The notes under the pieces: model-generated
Database searches by the model: none
Told to the model about the DNA's origin: nothing
Seen by the model: the letters and a program-made list of their open reading frames with translations, nothing else
Program-made: the position numbers and the translations under genes
Shown: positions 48,352 through 57,596 of the stretch, piece after piece
How the letters are laid out: each line of letters begins with the position of its first letter
How positions within the stretch are numbered: the first letter of the stretch is position 1
From: Mycobacterium shimoidei
GTDB lineage: Bacteria > Actinomycetota > Actinomycetes > Mycobacteriales > Mycobacteriaceae
NCBI GenBank assembly: GCA_002101905.1
Contig: LQPU01000037.1
Location: 1-64,000, forward strand
Direction: 5' to 3'
DNA: 64,000 nucleotides

Positions 48352-48352
48352 T

Positions 48353-48388
48353 AACCCATTGGCTCACCCATTGCCAGCTCACCCATTG
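48353..48388 (+). repeat. Short direct repeats, GCTCACCCATTG
   Basis: Two identical 12-base copies (48362-48373 and 48377-48388) and a third partial copy AACCCATTG (48353-48361) follow the kinase stop. Related CCCATTGG occurs again at 54841 in another gene end region. Confidence 0.6.
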
Positions 48389-48390
48389 GC

Positions 48391-48450
48391 GCGAGCGGGC
48401 GCAAAACCGGTGTGATGCCCGGCGTGTCGACCGGGGACACGCCCGCTCGC
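48391..48450. terminator. Large hairpin between convergent genes
   Basis: GCGAGCGGGCG (48391-48401) is the perfect 11-base reverse complement of CGCCCGCTCGC (48440-48450). The 38-base loop holds a further small hairpin, GTGTC/GACAC. There is no T-run. It lies between the ends of the kinase and the acyl-CoA dehydrogenase and could stop transcription from both sides. Confidence 0.6.
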
Positions 48451-48474
48451 GGAGGATGGGGCGGCCGGTTATCT

Positions 48475-49641
48475 CTAGCCCAGTTTGCGCTGCGCCGCCT
48501 TGACCAGGTTCGACCCGACGATCAGTCGCTGAATCTCGCTGGTTCCCTCGTAGAGGCGCAGCAAGCGGACGTCGCGGTAGATCCGCTCCACCGGTACCTC
48601 GCGCATGTATCCGCTGCCGCCGTGAATCTGCACCGCGAGGTCGGCGACTTTTCCGGCCATCTCGGTGCAGAACAGCTTGGCGACCGACGGCGCAACGCGG
48701 CGGTCCTCGTCGGTGATCCACAACCGGGCCGCATCGCGCACCAGGGCACGTCCGGCCATCACCCCGGTCTGTTGGTCGGCGATCATCGCCTGCACCAGCT
48801 GGAAATTCCCGATCGGGGTGCCGCCCTGCGTGGCGGTCGCCGCATAGGACACCGACTCGTCCAGTGCGCGCTGAGCGGCTCCCACGGCCAGCGCGGCGAT
48901 GTGGATCCGGCCGCGGGCCAACGAGGTCATCGCCGCGCGATACCCGATGTCTTCACTGCCACCGACCAGGGCACCGGCCGGAACACGAACATCGGCGAAG
49001 CTGACGTCGGAAGTCCAGGCGCCTTCCTGGCCCATCTTGGCGTCCTTGGCGCCGACCGTGACACCGTCGGTATCCGCGGGAACCAAGAAAACCGCGATGC
49101 CGGGGCCCGCGTCATCGGCGGGGCGGGTTCGGGCGAAGACCACGAACAAATCAGCGACCGGCGCGTTGGTGATGAAGCGCTTCTCGCCGGAGATCACCCA
49201 GTCGTCTCCGTCGCGAACGGCTTTGGTGCGCAAGCCCGCCGGATTCGATCCCGCGCCTGCCTCCGTCAACGCGAACGAGGCCACCGCACCGGAGGCCAGC
49301 GCTTCTAGCCAGCGGGCCTTTTGTTCGTCGGTGCCGAAGCCGACCAAAACCTGACCGGCGATGCCGTTGTTGGTGCCGAACATGGAACGCACCGCCAGCG
49401 ACGTGTAGCCCAATTCCATCGCGAGCTCGACATCCTGAGCGAGATCAAGGCCGAGTCCACCCCACTCTTGGGGAATGGCGTAACCGAACAGGCCCATCTT
49501 CTTGGCCTGCTCGCGCAGATCGTCGGGAACCCGGTCCGCGGCCAGGATCTCCTGCTCGCGAGGCATGACGGCGGTGCGGACGAATTGACGAGTCTGCGCA
49601 AGGATTGCCTGGAAGTCTTCGTCGTCGACAGCGGTGGTCAC
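48475..49641 (-). CDS. Acyl-CoA dehydrogenase
   Basis: 388 residues, GTG start with AAAGGAG upstream. FAD/substrate motifs FALTEAGAGSNPAGLRT and FITNAPVADLF, and the catalytic Glu in LYEGTSEIQRLI. It introduces a trans-2 double bond into an acyl-CoA and passes electrons to ETF. It stands alone on the minus strand and is divergent from the SDR-thiolase operon. A shared motif lies in the intergenic region (49681). Confidence 0.93.
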   Translation of the reverse strand: MTTAVDDEDFQAILAQTRQFVRTAVMPREQEILAADRVPDDLREQAKKMGLFGYAIPQEWGGLGLDLAQDVELAMELGYTSLAVRSMFGTNNGIAGQVLVGFGTDEQKARWLEALASGAVASFALTEAGAGSNPAGLRTKAVRDGDDWVISGEKRFITNAPVADLFVVFARTRPADDAGPGIAVFLVPADTDGVTVGAKDAKMGQEGAWTSDVSFADVRVPAGALVGGSEDIGYRAAMTSLARGRIHIAALAVGAAQRALDESVSYAATATQGGTPIGNFQLVQAMIADQQTGVMAGRALVRDAARLWITDEDRRVAPSVAKLFCTEMAGKVADLAVQIHGGSGYMREVPVERIYRDVRLLRLYEGTSEIQRLIVGSNLVKAAQRKLG

Positions 49642-49680
49642 TACAGCTCCTTTGGGCCGGTGCTCGCGGCGATCATATAT

Positions 49681-49694
49681 GAAATACGATGTCT
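49681..49694 (+). promoter_or_regulatory. Candidate regulator site, copy A (AATACGAT motif)
   Basis: GAAATACGATGTCT is identical at 12 of 14 positions to a site at 63085. Both lie in divergent promoter regions of the beta-oxidation block. It is 36 bases upstream of the SDR start and 40 bases from the acyl-CoA dehydrogenase start. Confidence 0.5.
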
Positions 49695-49729
49695 GAAATT
49701 GAGCAAGTCGAGGCGAGGACGGTGATCAG

Positions 49730-50470
49730 GTGTCGTTGCTGACCGGTCAAACGGCGGTCATCACTGGCGGGGCCCAAGGATTGGGATTCGCAATCGCGGA
49801 GCGGTTCGTGGCCGAAGGTGCACGAGTGGTTTTGGGCGACGTGAACTTCGAGTCCACCGAGGCCGCGGCAAAACGGCTTGGTGGCGATGACGTCGCGCTC
49901 GCGGTTCGCTGCGACGTCACGGCAGCAGCCGACATGGAAGCACTTGTCGCGACCGCCGTCGAGCGCTTCAGTGGCCTGGACATCATGGTCAACAACGCCG
50001 GGATCACCCGTGACGCGACGATGCGCAAGATGACCGAGGAGCAATTCGACCAAGTGATCGCGGTGCATCTGAAGGGCACCTGGAACGGCATGCGCGCGGC
50101 CGCTGCGATCATGCGGGAGAACAAACGCGGCGCCATCATCAACATGTCGTCGGTCTCGGGCAAGGTCGGCATGGTCGGCCAGACCAACTATTCGGCGGCC
50201 AAGGCCGGAATCGTGGGCATGACCAAAGCCGCGGCCAAAGAGCTTGCCTACCTCGGTGTCCGGGTCAACGCGATCGCTCCCGGTCTGATTCGCTCGGCGA
50301 TGACAGAGGCGCTGCCACAACGCATCTGGGACGAGAAGGTCGCGGAAATCCCGATGGGGCGCGCTGGCGAACCCAGTGATGTCGCCGGTGTCGCCGTATT
50401 CCTGGCCTCGGATCTGTCCTCGTACATGACCGGCACTGTGATGGAAGTCACTGGAGGGCGGCATATTTGA
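49730..50470 (+). CDS. FabG-like short-chain dehydrogenase
   Basis: 246 residues, GTG start. TGGAQGLG cofactor motif (12-19), NNAG, catalytic Ser in NMSSVSGK, Tyr154 and Lys158 in [11 protein letters not shown]. It is close to 3-oxoacyl-ACP or 3-hydroxyacyl-CoA reductases; next to a thiolase it most likely works as a 3-hydroxyacyl-CoA dehydrogenase in degradation. Its stop overlaps a possible TTG start of the thiolase gene. Confidence 0.9.
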   Translation: MSLLTGQTAVITGGAQGLGFAIAERFVAEGARVVLGDVNFESTEAAAKRLGGDDVALAVRCDVTAAADMEALVATAVERFSGLDIMVNNAGITRDATMRKMTEEQFDQVIAVHLKGTWNGMRAAAAIMRENKRGAIINMSSVSGKVGMVGQTNYSAAKAGIVGMTKAAAKELAYLGVRVNAIAPGLIRSAMTEALPQRIWDEKVAEIPMGRAGEPSDVAGVAVFLASDLSSYMTGTVMEVTGGRHI

Positions 50471-50484
50471 GTAAGGCTGAACAA

Positions 50485-51702
50485 ATGCGGCAAACCGTCA
50501 TCTGTGAACCCGTACGCACACCGATCGGCCGCTACGGGGGAATGTTCAAGTCGCAGACAGCTGTCGACCTCGGCGTCGCCGCGCTCAAGGGATTGCTGAA
50601 GCGAACCGGCATCTCACCGGAGTCGGTGCAGGACGTCATTCTCGGTCACTGCTATCCCAGCAGTGAGGCCCCGGCCATCGGACGCGTAGTGGCGCTCGAT
50701 GCGGGACTGCCGGTGACGGTGCCGGGGATGCAGGTTGACCGCCGCTGCGGGTCGGGCTTGCAAGCCGTCATTCAGGCGTGCTCGCAGATCGCAAGCGGCG
50801 ACAATGATCTCGTCATCGCCGGCGGTGTCGAGAGCATGAGCAATGTGGTCTTCTACTCGACCGACATGCGCTGGGGCGGTGCACGCAGCGGCGTACGGGT
50901 GCACGACGGCCTTGCACGGGGACGCACCACTGCGGGCGGCCGCCATTACCCGGTGCCCGGCGGCATGTTGGAGACTGCGGAAAACCTCCGCCGCCAGTAC
51001 AACATCTCCCGCATCGAGCAGGACGAGCTTGCGGTGACGTCACATCAGCGGGCGGTGGCAGCCCAAAAGGACGGTATCTTCGCCGAAGAAATCATTCCGG
51101 TCGCTGTGCGCACCCGCCAGGGCGAGGAACTGATCGACACCGACGAACATCCTCGCGCGGACACGTCGGTGGAGGCGCTGAGCAAGCTGAAACCCGTGCT
51201 GCTGGATAAGGATCCGGATGCCACGGTGACGGCGGGGAACTCGAGTGGGCAGAATGATGCCGCTTCGATGTGCGTGGTGACAACGCCGGAGAAGGCCGAC
51301 GAACTGGGATTGCGTCCTTTGGTGCGGCTGGTGTCGTGGGGCGTTGCGGGTGTCGCCCCGAACGTGATGGGTATCGGCCCGGTGCCGGCAACCGAGATCG
51401 CGCTCGCCAAGGCCGGGCTGAGCCTGAGCGACATCGATGTGATCGAGCTCAACGAGGCGTTCGCCGCGCAAGCCCTCGCGGTGATGCGGGAATGGAAGTT
51501 CACCGCCGCCGACCGCGAGCGCACCAACGTGCACGGATCGGGCATTTCACTGGGCCACCCGGTCGGCGCGACGGGCGCCCGGATGCTCGCCACGCTGGCA
51601 CGCGAGCTCCATCGCAGGGGTGCGCGATTCGGCCTGGAGACCATGTGCATCGGAGGAGGGCAAGGCCTGGCCGCGGTGTTCGAACGGGCCTCAGCGCAGT
51701 GA
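50485..51702 (+). CDS. Acetyl-CoA C-acyltransferase (thiolase)
   Basis: 405 residues from ATG 50485. TAAGG lies nine bases upstream; a TTG at 50467 would add six residues and overlap the SDR stop. Catalytic Cys88 (DRRCGSGLQ), His in LGHPVGATGAR and Cys in CIGGGQG are present. It differs from FadA4 in this window. It should cleave a 3-oxoacyl-CoA. The GTG of the CoA-transferase gene overlaps its stop (GTGA). Confidence 0.93.
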   Translation: MRQTVICEPVRTPIGRYGGMFKSQTAVDLGVAALKGLLKRTGISPESVQDVILGHCYPSSEAPAIGRVVALDAGLPVTVPGMQVDRRCGSGLQAVIQACSQIASGDNDLVIAGGVESMSNVVFYSTDMRWGGARSGVRVHDGLARGRTTAGGRHYPVPGGMLETAENLRRQYNISRIEQDELAVTSHQRAVAAQKDGIFAEEIIPVAVRTRQGEELIDTDEHPRADTSVEALSKLKPVLLDKDPDATVTAGNSSGQNDAASMCVVTTPEKADELGLRPLVRLVSWGVAGVAPNVMGIGPVPATEIALAKAGLSLSDIDVIELNEAFAAQALAVMREWKFTAADRERTNVHGSGISLGHPVGATGARMLATLARELHRRGARFGLETMCIGGGQGLAAVFERASAQ

Positions 51703-52892
51703 ACATGCCGCTGCGCGACCTCACCGTCGTCGAAGTGTCCAGCTTCGTGGCAGCGCCACTGTGCGGAATGACGTTGGGGCAATTGGGCGCCGAAGTGATC
51801 CGTGTCGATCCGATAGGCGGCGCCGCTGACGTTCACCGCTGGCCACTGTCCGCAACCGGAACCTCGATCTACTGGACCGGCCTGAACAAGGGAAAGCGCT
51901 CGGCCACTATTGATTTGCGTTCGCCCGAAGGGCAGAACTTGGTGCAGCGGCTGATCGTCGAGGGCGACGGCATCGTGGTGACCAACGCCGCGGGCATGTC
52001 CTGGCTCTCGCATGAGCAGCTGGCCGCCCTGCGCGCCGACGTCATCCATGTGCAGTTGCTCGGCCGCGGCGACGGGTCCACCGGAGTGGACTACACCGTC
52101 AACGCCGCAACCGGATTTCCGCTGGTGACCGGGCCCACAAACCATGCCGGTCCGATCAACCACGTCTTGCCCGCCTGGGATGTCTGCTGCGGGCTCTACG
52201 CCGCCCTCGCCGTCGTCGCCGCGGTGCGCCGCCGCGACCAGTCCGGCGTGGGCGCCCAGATCAGTCTTGCGCTGGAAGATGTCGCGCTGGCCACCGCCGG
52301 CAACCTGGGCCTGTTGACCGAGCCTCAGGTGAACGGCACCGAGCGGCAACGCCTGGGAAACGCGATCTATGGTCAGTACGGCCAGGATTTCACCAGCCGC
52401 GACGGCATCGCGTTCATGGTTGTCACATTGACCGGCAGGCACTTTCGGGACCTCGTCGAGGTGACGGGAACCGGTGCCGCAGTGTCCGCGCTCGCCGAGG
52501 CGCTCGGCGCCGACTTCAACGCCGAGGGCGAGCGGTACCGCTGCCGCGACGTGCTCTCCGGGTTGTTCGCGACCTGGTTCGCCGACCACACCGCCGAGGA
52601 GATCACCGCGGCGTTATCGGCCACCACCGTGCTGTTCGAGCGTTACCGCACCTTCGGCGAGGTAGCCGAAGACGAACGCGTAACCGGAAATCCGCTGTTC
52701 TCACAGCTACACCAAGACGGCCTCGGCGACTATCTGGCGCCAGGATTGCCGGCCGCGCTGGACGGCAGCCACCCGGCCGCCCAGGCCGCGCCCAGACTCG
52801 GCGGCGACACCGTCGCCGTCCTCACTGAGCGATTGGGGCTGGACGCAGCTGACATCGAGCGGCTGACAACGGCAAAAACGATCGCCGGCTGA
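51699..52892 (+). CDS. Class III CoA-transferase (CaiB/BaiF family)
   Basis: 397 residues from GTG 51699. The family moves CoA between carboxylic acids through an aspartyl-CoA intermediate. The N-terminal LTVVEVSSFVAAPLCGMTLG and GAEVIRVDPIGGAADVHRW are diagnostic, as is TIDLRSPEGQNLV. It probably activates a pathway acid with CoA taken from a product of the pathway. It is coupled to the thiolase upstream and lies 12 bases before the acyl-CoA dehydrogenase. Confidence 0.9.
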   Translation: MNMPLRDLTVVEVSSFVAAPLCGMTLGQLGAEVIRVDPIGGAADVHRWPLSATGTSIYWTGLNKGKRSATIDLRSPEGQNLVQRLIVEGDGIVVTNAAGMSWLSHEQLAALRADVIHVQLLGRGDGSTGVDYTVNAATGFPLVTGPTNHAGPINHVLPAWDVCCGLYAALAVVAAVRRRDQSGVGAQISLALEDVALATAGNLGLLTEPQVNGTERQRLGNAIYGQYGQDFTSRDGIAFMVVTLTGRHFRDLVEVTGTGAAVSALAEALGADFNAEGERYRCRDVLSGLFATWFADHTAEEITAALSATTVLFERYRTFGEVAEDERVTGNPLFSQLHQDGLGDYLAPGLPAALDGSHPAAQAAPRLGGDTVAVLTERLGLDAADIERLTTAKTIAG

Positions 52893-52904
52893 AAGAGGTA
52901 CGCA

Positions 52905-54098
52905 ATGACCAAGCTAGCCCAGACGGTTGGCCTTACCGAATTCCAGAGTGAGATCATCGCCACGGTACGCCAATTCGTCGAGAAAGAAGTCATCCCCAAC
53001 GCGCCGGAGTTCGAACGCGCCGACACCTATCCGCAGCCCATCGTCGACCAGATGCGCGAAATGGGGTTGTTCGGCTTGATGATTCCCGCCGAATACGGCG
53101 GGCTGGGCGAATCGCTGCTGACCTATGCGCTGTGCGTCGAGGAGCTGGCGCGCGGCTGGATGAGTATTTCCGGGGTGCTCAACACCCACTTCATCGTGGC
53201 CTACATGCTGCGCCAACACGGTACCGATGCGCAGAAGCAGCGCCTGCTGCCGCGAATGGCCACCGGCGAGGTCCGCGGAGCCTTCTCGATGTCCGAACCC
53301 GAATTGGGTTCGGATGTCGCGGCGATCCGCACCCGGGCGACCCGCAATCCCGACGGCACCTACACCATCAACGGCCAGAAGATGTGGCTGACCAACGGCG
53401 CCAGTTCGACATTGGTGGCAGCGTTGATTCGCACCGACGAGGGAGCGGACACGCCGCACCGCAACCTGACGGCCTTTCTCATCGAAAAGCCGGTCGGCTT
53501 CGGTGAAGTGGCGCCGGGCTTGGTGATACCCGGCAAGATCGACAAGCTGGGCTACAAGGGAATCGACACCACCGAGTTCATCTTCGACGGATATGTGGCG
53601 CAAGCCGACGACATCCTGGGCGCAGCACCGGGGCAGGGCTTCTATCAGATGATGGACGGCATCGAAGTGGGCCGGGTCAACGTCTCGGCGCGGGCCTGCG
53701 GGGTGGCGATACGCGCCTTCGAATTGGCGGTGCGCTATGCGCAGCAACGCCATACCTTCGGCAAGCCGATCGCCGAGCATCAGGCCATCGCGTTCCAGTT
53801 AGCGGAAATGGCCACCAAAGTCGAGGCCGCGCACCTCATGATGGTCAACGCGGCGCGACTGAAAGACTCCGGCGAGCGCAACGACGTCGCGGCCGGAATG
53901 GCGAAATACCTGGCCAGCGAGTACTGCTCGGAGGTCACCCAGCAGAGCTTCCGTATCCACGGCGGCTACGGCTACTCCAAGGAATACGAAATCGAGCGGC
54001 TGATGCGCGACGCGCCGTTCCTGCTCATCGGTGAGGGAACCAGCGAGATCCAAAAGCAGATCATCAGCAAGCGGCTGCTGGCCGAGTACAAGGTGTGA
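52905..54098 (+). CDS. Acyl-CoA dehydrogenase
   Basis: 397 residues with AAAGAGG upstream of the ATG. Motifs FSMSEPELGSDVAAIRTRA, MWLTNGASSTLV and the catalytic Glu in IGEGTSEIQKQI. The C-terminal EYCSEVTQQSFRIHGGYGYS is typical of the short/branched-chain group. It ends one base before the GntR start, so regulator and enzyme are in one operon. Confidence 0.94.
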   Translation: MTKLAQTVGLTEFQSEIIATVRQFVEKEVIPNAPEFERADTYPQPIVDQMREMGLFGLMIPAEYGGLGESLLTYALCVEELARGWMSISGVLNTHFIVAYMLRQHGTDAQKQRLLPRMATGEVRGAFSMSEPELGSDVAAIRTRATRNPDGTYTINGQKMWLTNGASSTLVAALIRTDEGADTPHRNLTAFLIEKPVGFGEVAPGLVIPGKIDKLGYKGIDTTEFIFDGYVAQADDILGAAPGQGFYQMMDGIEVGRVNVSARACGVAIRAFELAVRYAQQRHTFGKPIAEHQAIAFQLAEMATKVEAAHLMMVNAARLKDSGERNDVAAGMAKYLASEYCSEVTQQSFRIHGGYGYSKEYEIERLMRDAPFLLIGEGTSEIQKQIISKRLLAEYKV

Positions 54099-54099
54099 C

Positions 54100-54813
54100 G
54101 TGAGCATCCCCGATTTCGCCGCACGGCCGCAGCTTTCCGAGGATGTCGCGCGCTACGTCCGCAAACGGATCTTCGACGGGACCTACTCTGCGGGCGAATA
54201 CGTTCGGTTGGATCAGCTCGCCGCGGAACTGGGCATCAGCGTCACGCCGGTGCGCGAGGCGCTTTTCGAACTGCGCGCCGAGGGGCTACTGGCGCAACAG
54301 CCGCGCCGTGGCTTCGTCGTCTTACCGGTGACGGGACGCGATCTCGCCGACGTCGCCAACGTGCAGGCACACGTCGGTGGTGAACTGGCTGCCCGGGCGG
54401 CGCTCAACATCGACGATGAACAGTTGCGTGAGCTCAAGGAGATTCAGGCCCGACTCGAAAAGGCCTATGCCGGTGGTGACGACGAGCGGACGGTCCGTCT
54501 CAACCATGAGTTCCACCGGGCGATCAATGTTGCGGCAGACTCTCCGAAGCTGGCCCAGCTGATGTCTCAAATCACCCGGTACGCCCCAGAATCGGTGTTT
54601 CCCACTATCCCGGGCTGGCCGGACCAGTCGGTCAAGGACCACCGTCGGGTGCTGGCCGCGCTGGAGAACCGGGATGACGAGCTTGCCCGCAAAGCCATGT
54701 CGCAGCACCTTGCCGCCGGCGCTGCCCCGCTGATCGCCCACTTGATCGAGCACGGGGTGGTCGACGGCGCTACGCGCCCGAATTCACGGCGGAATACGCG
54801 TTCGCAGAGCTAA
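54100..54813 (+). CDS. GntR/FadR-type regulator with FCD domain
   Basis: 237 residues from GTG 54100. Winged HTH at about 10-75 (VRLDQLAAELGISVTPVREA) and a helical FCD effector domain (about 85-220) with metal-type residues in RLNHEFHRAINVAA. Such proteins usually sense an acid or acyl-CoA of the pathway they control. It is the last gene of the SDR-thiolase operon and may bind the AATACGAT motif upstream of it. Confidence 0.91.
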   Translation: MSIPDFAARPQLSEDVARYVRKRIFDGTYSAGEYVRLDQLAAELGISVTPVREALFELRAEGLLAQQPRRGFVVLPVTGRDLADVANVQAHVGGELAARAALNIDDEQLRELKEIQARLEKAYAGGDDERTVRLNHEFHRAINVAADSPKLAQLMSQITRYAPESVFPTIPGWPDQSVKDHRRVLAALENRDDELARKAMSQHLAAGAAPLIAHLIEHGVVDGATRPNSRRNTRSQS

Positions 54814-55354
54814 CCATGAGTGCCACGCAGCACAACTCAACCCATTGGTGTTAAGACGTCAATACCGTTGCGGTGGAGTCGAAGCCAGCGCCGTAATCAG
54901 TAATGGCCAGATCATGTGTATCAGCCAGAATGATGCCTTCGGGCTCATCAGCGAATGCTGGTCCAACCCGGCTGATAGCGCTAGCGGTCCGCCCCCTCCG
55001 GGCTTTGTTGCGCGCCCTGTGCTGCCGTCCGCTCAACGCTCCCATGCGTGCGGGGCACTTCGCAGGGCTCGTCCGGTCACCAAGACTGCCGCGGTCGCTG
55101 GTACGGAGTGTGACAATCGATGAGTGGTGACTTGCTACATCTGCCCCGAACATGCAGCGCATCGGATCGGCCTGAGTATCGGTTGTGGACATTCTCTTAT
55201 CTAGATCAACCCGAGGTTGACTTGGCCAACCGCTGGCAAAGGTGAGTGCGCTTCTCGGTTCTCGCCATAATTGGTGCGCTAAAGGGGGCTGACGGGGCGG
55301 TATATTCGCCACACGACGCCTTACGTAATTGGACCGGCACGTTAAGGCACACTA
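54814..55354. other. 541-base stretch without a convincing gene
   Basis: Base composition is lower in G+C than its surroundings. A minus-strand frame (54851-55312, 153 residues) has no recognisable domain, no good start signal and a composition unlike a folded protein. A small inverted repeat GGTTG/CAACC is at 55215-55231, and CCCATTGG at 54841 resembles the repeats at 48353. It may be decayed DNA from an insertion. I see no RNA gene or transposon end. Confidence 0.5.
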
Positions 55355-55987
55355 ATGAATATTTTCGCGTCCCAATCTCACAGGCGCATCGTCGCGGTTG
55401 CCATCCTGTTCACATGGTTCGTTGTTGGTTGTGATCACAGACAGGCGCCCGTAGCACCGCCCACCCCATCCGGACCAACTATTGTTGAAGGACCACCGAT
55501 GACATCTCCACCACCCCCGGGTTGGAAACTAGAGCCCGTAACTCCCAAGAGCCAGCAGGAAGCGCAAGAGAAAGTACTCGAATACTTGAAGAAGACCTTG
55601 CGAGCCCTGCCGGCAGGAGCGGTACTTGACGCAACCGGTTATGCCGGGCCGGGCTACAACCATCCCTGTGATGACAACGACACCAGCCCCAGCGCGCCCC
55701 ATGACTTCAACACCGTCCGAGAACTCAAACTCCCAGCCAGCACCGATCCGCACAAGATCGTTACCCAGACTGGCGATATCTGGCGGAGCTGGGGCTGGTA
55801 TGTCATCGAACGCGACGGATTTCGTACACCCAACCGATTTGGCTATGCCCCAGACGGCTATAGGCTACAAATCGTCATCGGCGCCGTCGACGGGGTTGGG
55901 CCAACCGTTTCTGCCATCTCGCCCTGTTTTCCCGGTGATCTGGTCAGTGACGACATTTCGATTCCAATGGTCATACGGGCCGAATGA
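55355..55987 (+). CDS. Putative lipoprotein, unknown function
   Basis: 210 residues. Basic N-terminus (SHRR), hydrophobic segment (12-24) and lipobox VVGC with Cys26 mark a lipoprotein. A proline-rich linker (32-58) follows, then a folded domain with three cysteines and WRSWGWYVIERDGF. Codon use is visibly less G+C-rich than that of the flanking genes. It has no partner genes, suggesting separate acquisition. The family resembles other hypothetical mycobacterial lipoproteins. Confidence 0.75.
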   Translation: MNIFASQSHRRIVAVAILFTWFVVGCDHRQAPVAPPTPSGPTIVEGPPMTSPPPPGWKLEPVTPKSQQEAQEKVLEYLKKTLRALPAGAVLDATGYAGPGYNHPCDDNDTSPSAPHDFNTVRELKLPASTDPHKIVTQTGDIWRSWGWYVIERDGFRTPNRFGYAPDGYRLQIVIGAVDGVGPTVSAISPCFPGDLVSDDISIPMVIRAE

Positions 55988-56069
55988 AAGCACTCGGTTA
56001 ACCAGCGCTTGTAAAATTACTGCAGCGCATAGCAATTGACCTCTGGTCTTCGGTTCTTCGCCAATGCGT

Positions 56070-57596
56070 CTAGTCCGTCACGGCCTTTACCTCGGCCAGC
56101 ATTGACCGCAATCGACGGGCGTCGACCTTACCGGTAGGTCCGCGCGGAATTGCGTCGTCGGAGTCGACCAGCAGCCACACGGCCGGTACCTTGAAAGCGC
56201 TCAGCAGTGCGCGCGACTGCTCGCGGAGTCGCTCTACGGTCATTACGGTCGGGTCGCACACCACGACCGCACCCACGCGATCACCTTGTGCACCAGTCAC
56301 CTTGGTGACGAATGCGGAATCGACGCCGTCGATGGCCCGCAATGCCCGTTCTACCTCACCGGGATAGACGGTGGCGCCGCTCACCTTGAACATGTCGTCG
56401 GATCTGCCGTGGTAGAACAAAAACCCGTCGTCATCAACGCGGCCCAGGTCGCCGGTGGGGTAGTAGCCGTCGACGGTGAACAGTTCCTCGCGACTGCGCC
56501 AACAGATCCCGCGCAGTGTGTGCGGCCCGCGGACCTGGATCATGCCGACGGTTCCCGGCGGGACCGGCTGCCCCGTTTCGGGATCGGCCACGCGAACCTC
56601 CATTCCAGGAAACGGCTTACCGCAGCTACCCCAGGCGGATCGCGGCATATCGGTATCGGCGCGGTAGCCACAGTAGGGACCAAACGTCTCGGTCATGCCG
56701 AACAACATGGCGCGCGCTCCCGGTTCGGCGCGCAGCGCCTCAGGCAGCAGTGCCTCCAAGCTTCCCGGTCGCAGTGCCGACAGATCCGTAGCACCGGCAT
56801 GACGTGCCAACGCATCGGCCTGCTCCGGCCAGCCCCGAAACAGCGTCACACGTTCGCGTTCCAGCAGCTGCAAAGTGGTTTGCGGCTGCGGAATTTCCTC
56901 GGTGACCAGGGTGGCGCCGGCCAGCAACGCCGAGAGCACGCCGCCGCCGAAACCGCCCACCCAGAAGAACGGCATCGGCAGATACAGCCGGGTTTCCGAG
57001 TCGATGCACCGGTCCGCGAGACCCGATTGCACGGCACCTAATGCACTGCCATGCGAATGCAGCACGCCTTTGGGCGCTCCGCTGCTTCCCGACGTGAACA
57101 TGATGACCAACGGATCGGCAGGTGTCACTGTCTCGGTGAGCGGGTCGACGATTCTGGTGGCGGCCTCGCTGGCTGTGGCCGGTGTCAGCCGGTCGGCGGC
57201 CCACACGTGGCGCAGCGCGGGAAGCTGATCATCCTGCAACTCGTCGAGATACCGGTGACCGCGGAATTCTTCTACTCCGATGAGGAACTGCACCGCCGCG
57301 ACCCGAAGCTGCTCCCGCAATTCCGGGGGCCGAAGCAGGGTGCTCAACGGAACCAATACTCCGCCGACGCGGGTCACCGCGATAGCAATCTGCACCCAGC
57401 GAACACTGTTGGGCATGATCAGCCCGACTCGGCTGCCTTTGACGACGCCCGCTTCGATCAGCGCGGCGGCCAATTCGTGTGTGCTCGAATCGAGTTCGTG
57501 GTAGCTAAGGCGCCCCGTGGGGTCGATCACTGCGGGTTTCGCACCATACTCGGCGGCCCGAGACCGCACTACCGCGTCGACGGTGCCCTCAGGCAT
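56070..57596 (-). CDS. Acyl-CoA synthetase-like AMP-dependent ligase (third in operon)
   Basis: 508 residues. AMP-binding loop FTSGSSGAPKGVLHSHG, adenylate motif YYPTGDLGRVDDDG and the C-terminal catalytic Lys in PTGKVDARRL are all present. It should activate a carboxylic acid to its CoA ester. The start at 57596 is chosen because it overlaps the previous stop by eight bases and gives the family's normal N-terminus (VDAVVRSRAAEYGAKPAVID). The frame open further upstream lies within the neighbouring gene. Confidence 0.92.
   Translation of the reverse strand: MPEGTVDAVVRSRAAEYGAKPAVIDPTGRLSYHELDSSTHELAAALIEAGVVKGSRVGLIMPNSVRWVQIAIAVTRVGGVLVPLSTLLRPPELREQLRVAAVQFLIGVEEFRGHRYLDELQDDQLPALRHVWAADRLTPATASEAATRIVDPLTETVTPADPLVIMFTSGSSGAPKGVLHSHGSALGAVQSGLADRCIDSETRLYLPMPFFWVGGFGGGVLSALLAGATLVTEEIPQPQTTLQLLERERVTLFRGWPEQADALARHAGATDLSALRPGSLEALLPEALRAEPGARAMLFGMTETFGPYCGYRADTDMPRSAWGSCGKPFPGMEVRVADPETGQPVPPGTVGMIQVRGPHTLRGICWRSREELFTVDGYYPTGDLGRVDDDGFLFYHGRSDDMFKVSGATVYPGEVERALRAIDGVDSAFVTKVTGAQGDRVGAVVVCDPTVMTVERLREQSRALLSAFKVPAVWLLVDSDDAIPRGPTGKVDARRLRSMLAEVKAVTD

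Noticed and set aside
48391..48450. CRISPR array or insertion sequence end
   Set aside because: Repeats are only 9-12 bases, not regularly spaced, and there is no cas gene or transposase in the window.
54851..55312. 153-residue minus-strand open frame
   Set aside because: No recognisable domain, no ribosome binding site, skewed composition rich in Arg/Ser, and it lies in a stretch that looks non-coding on both strands.
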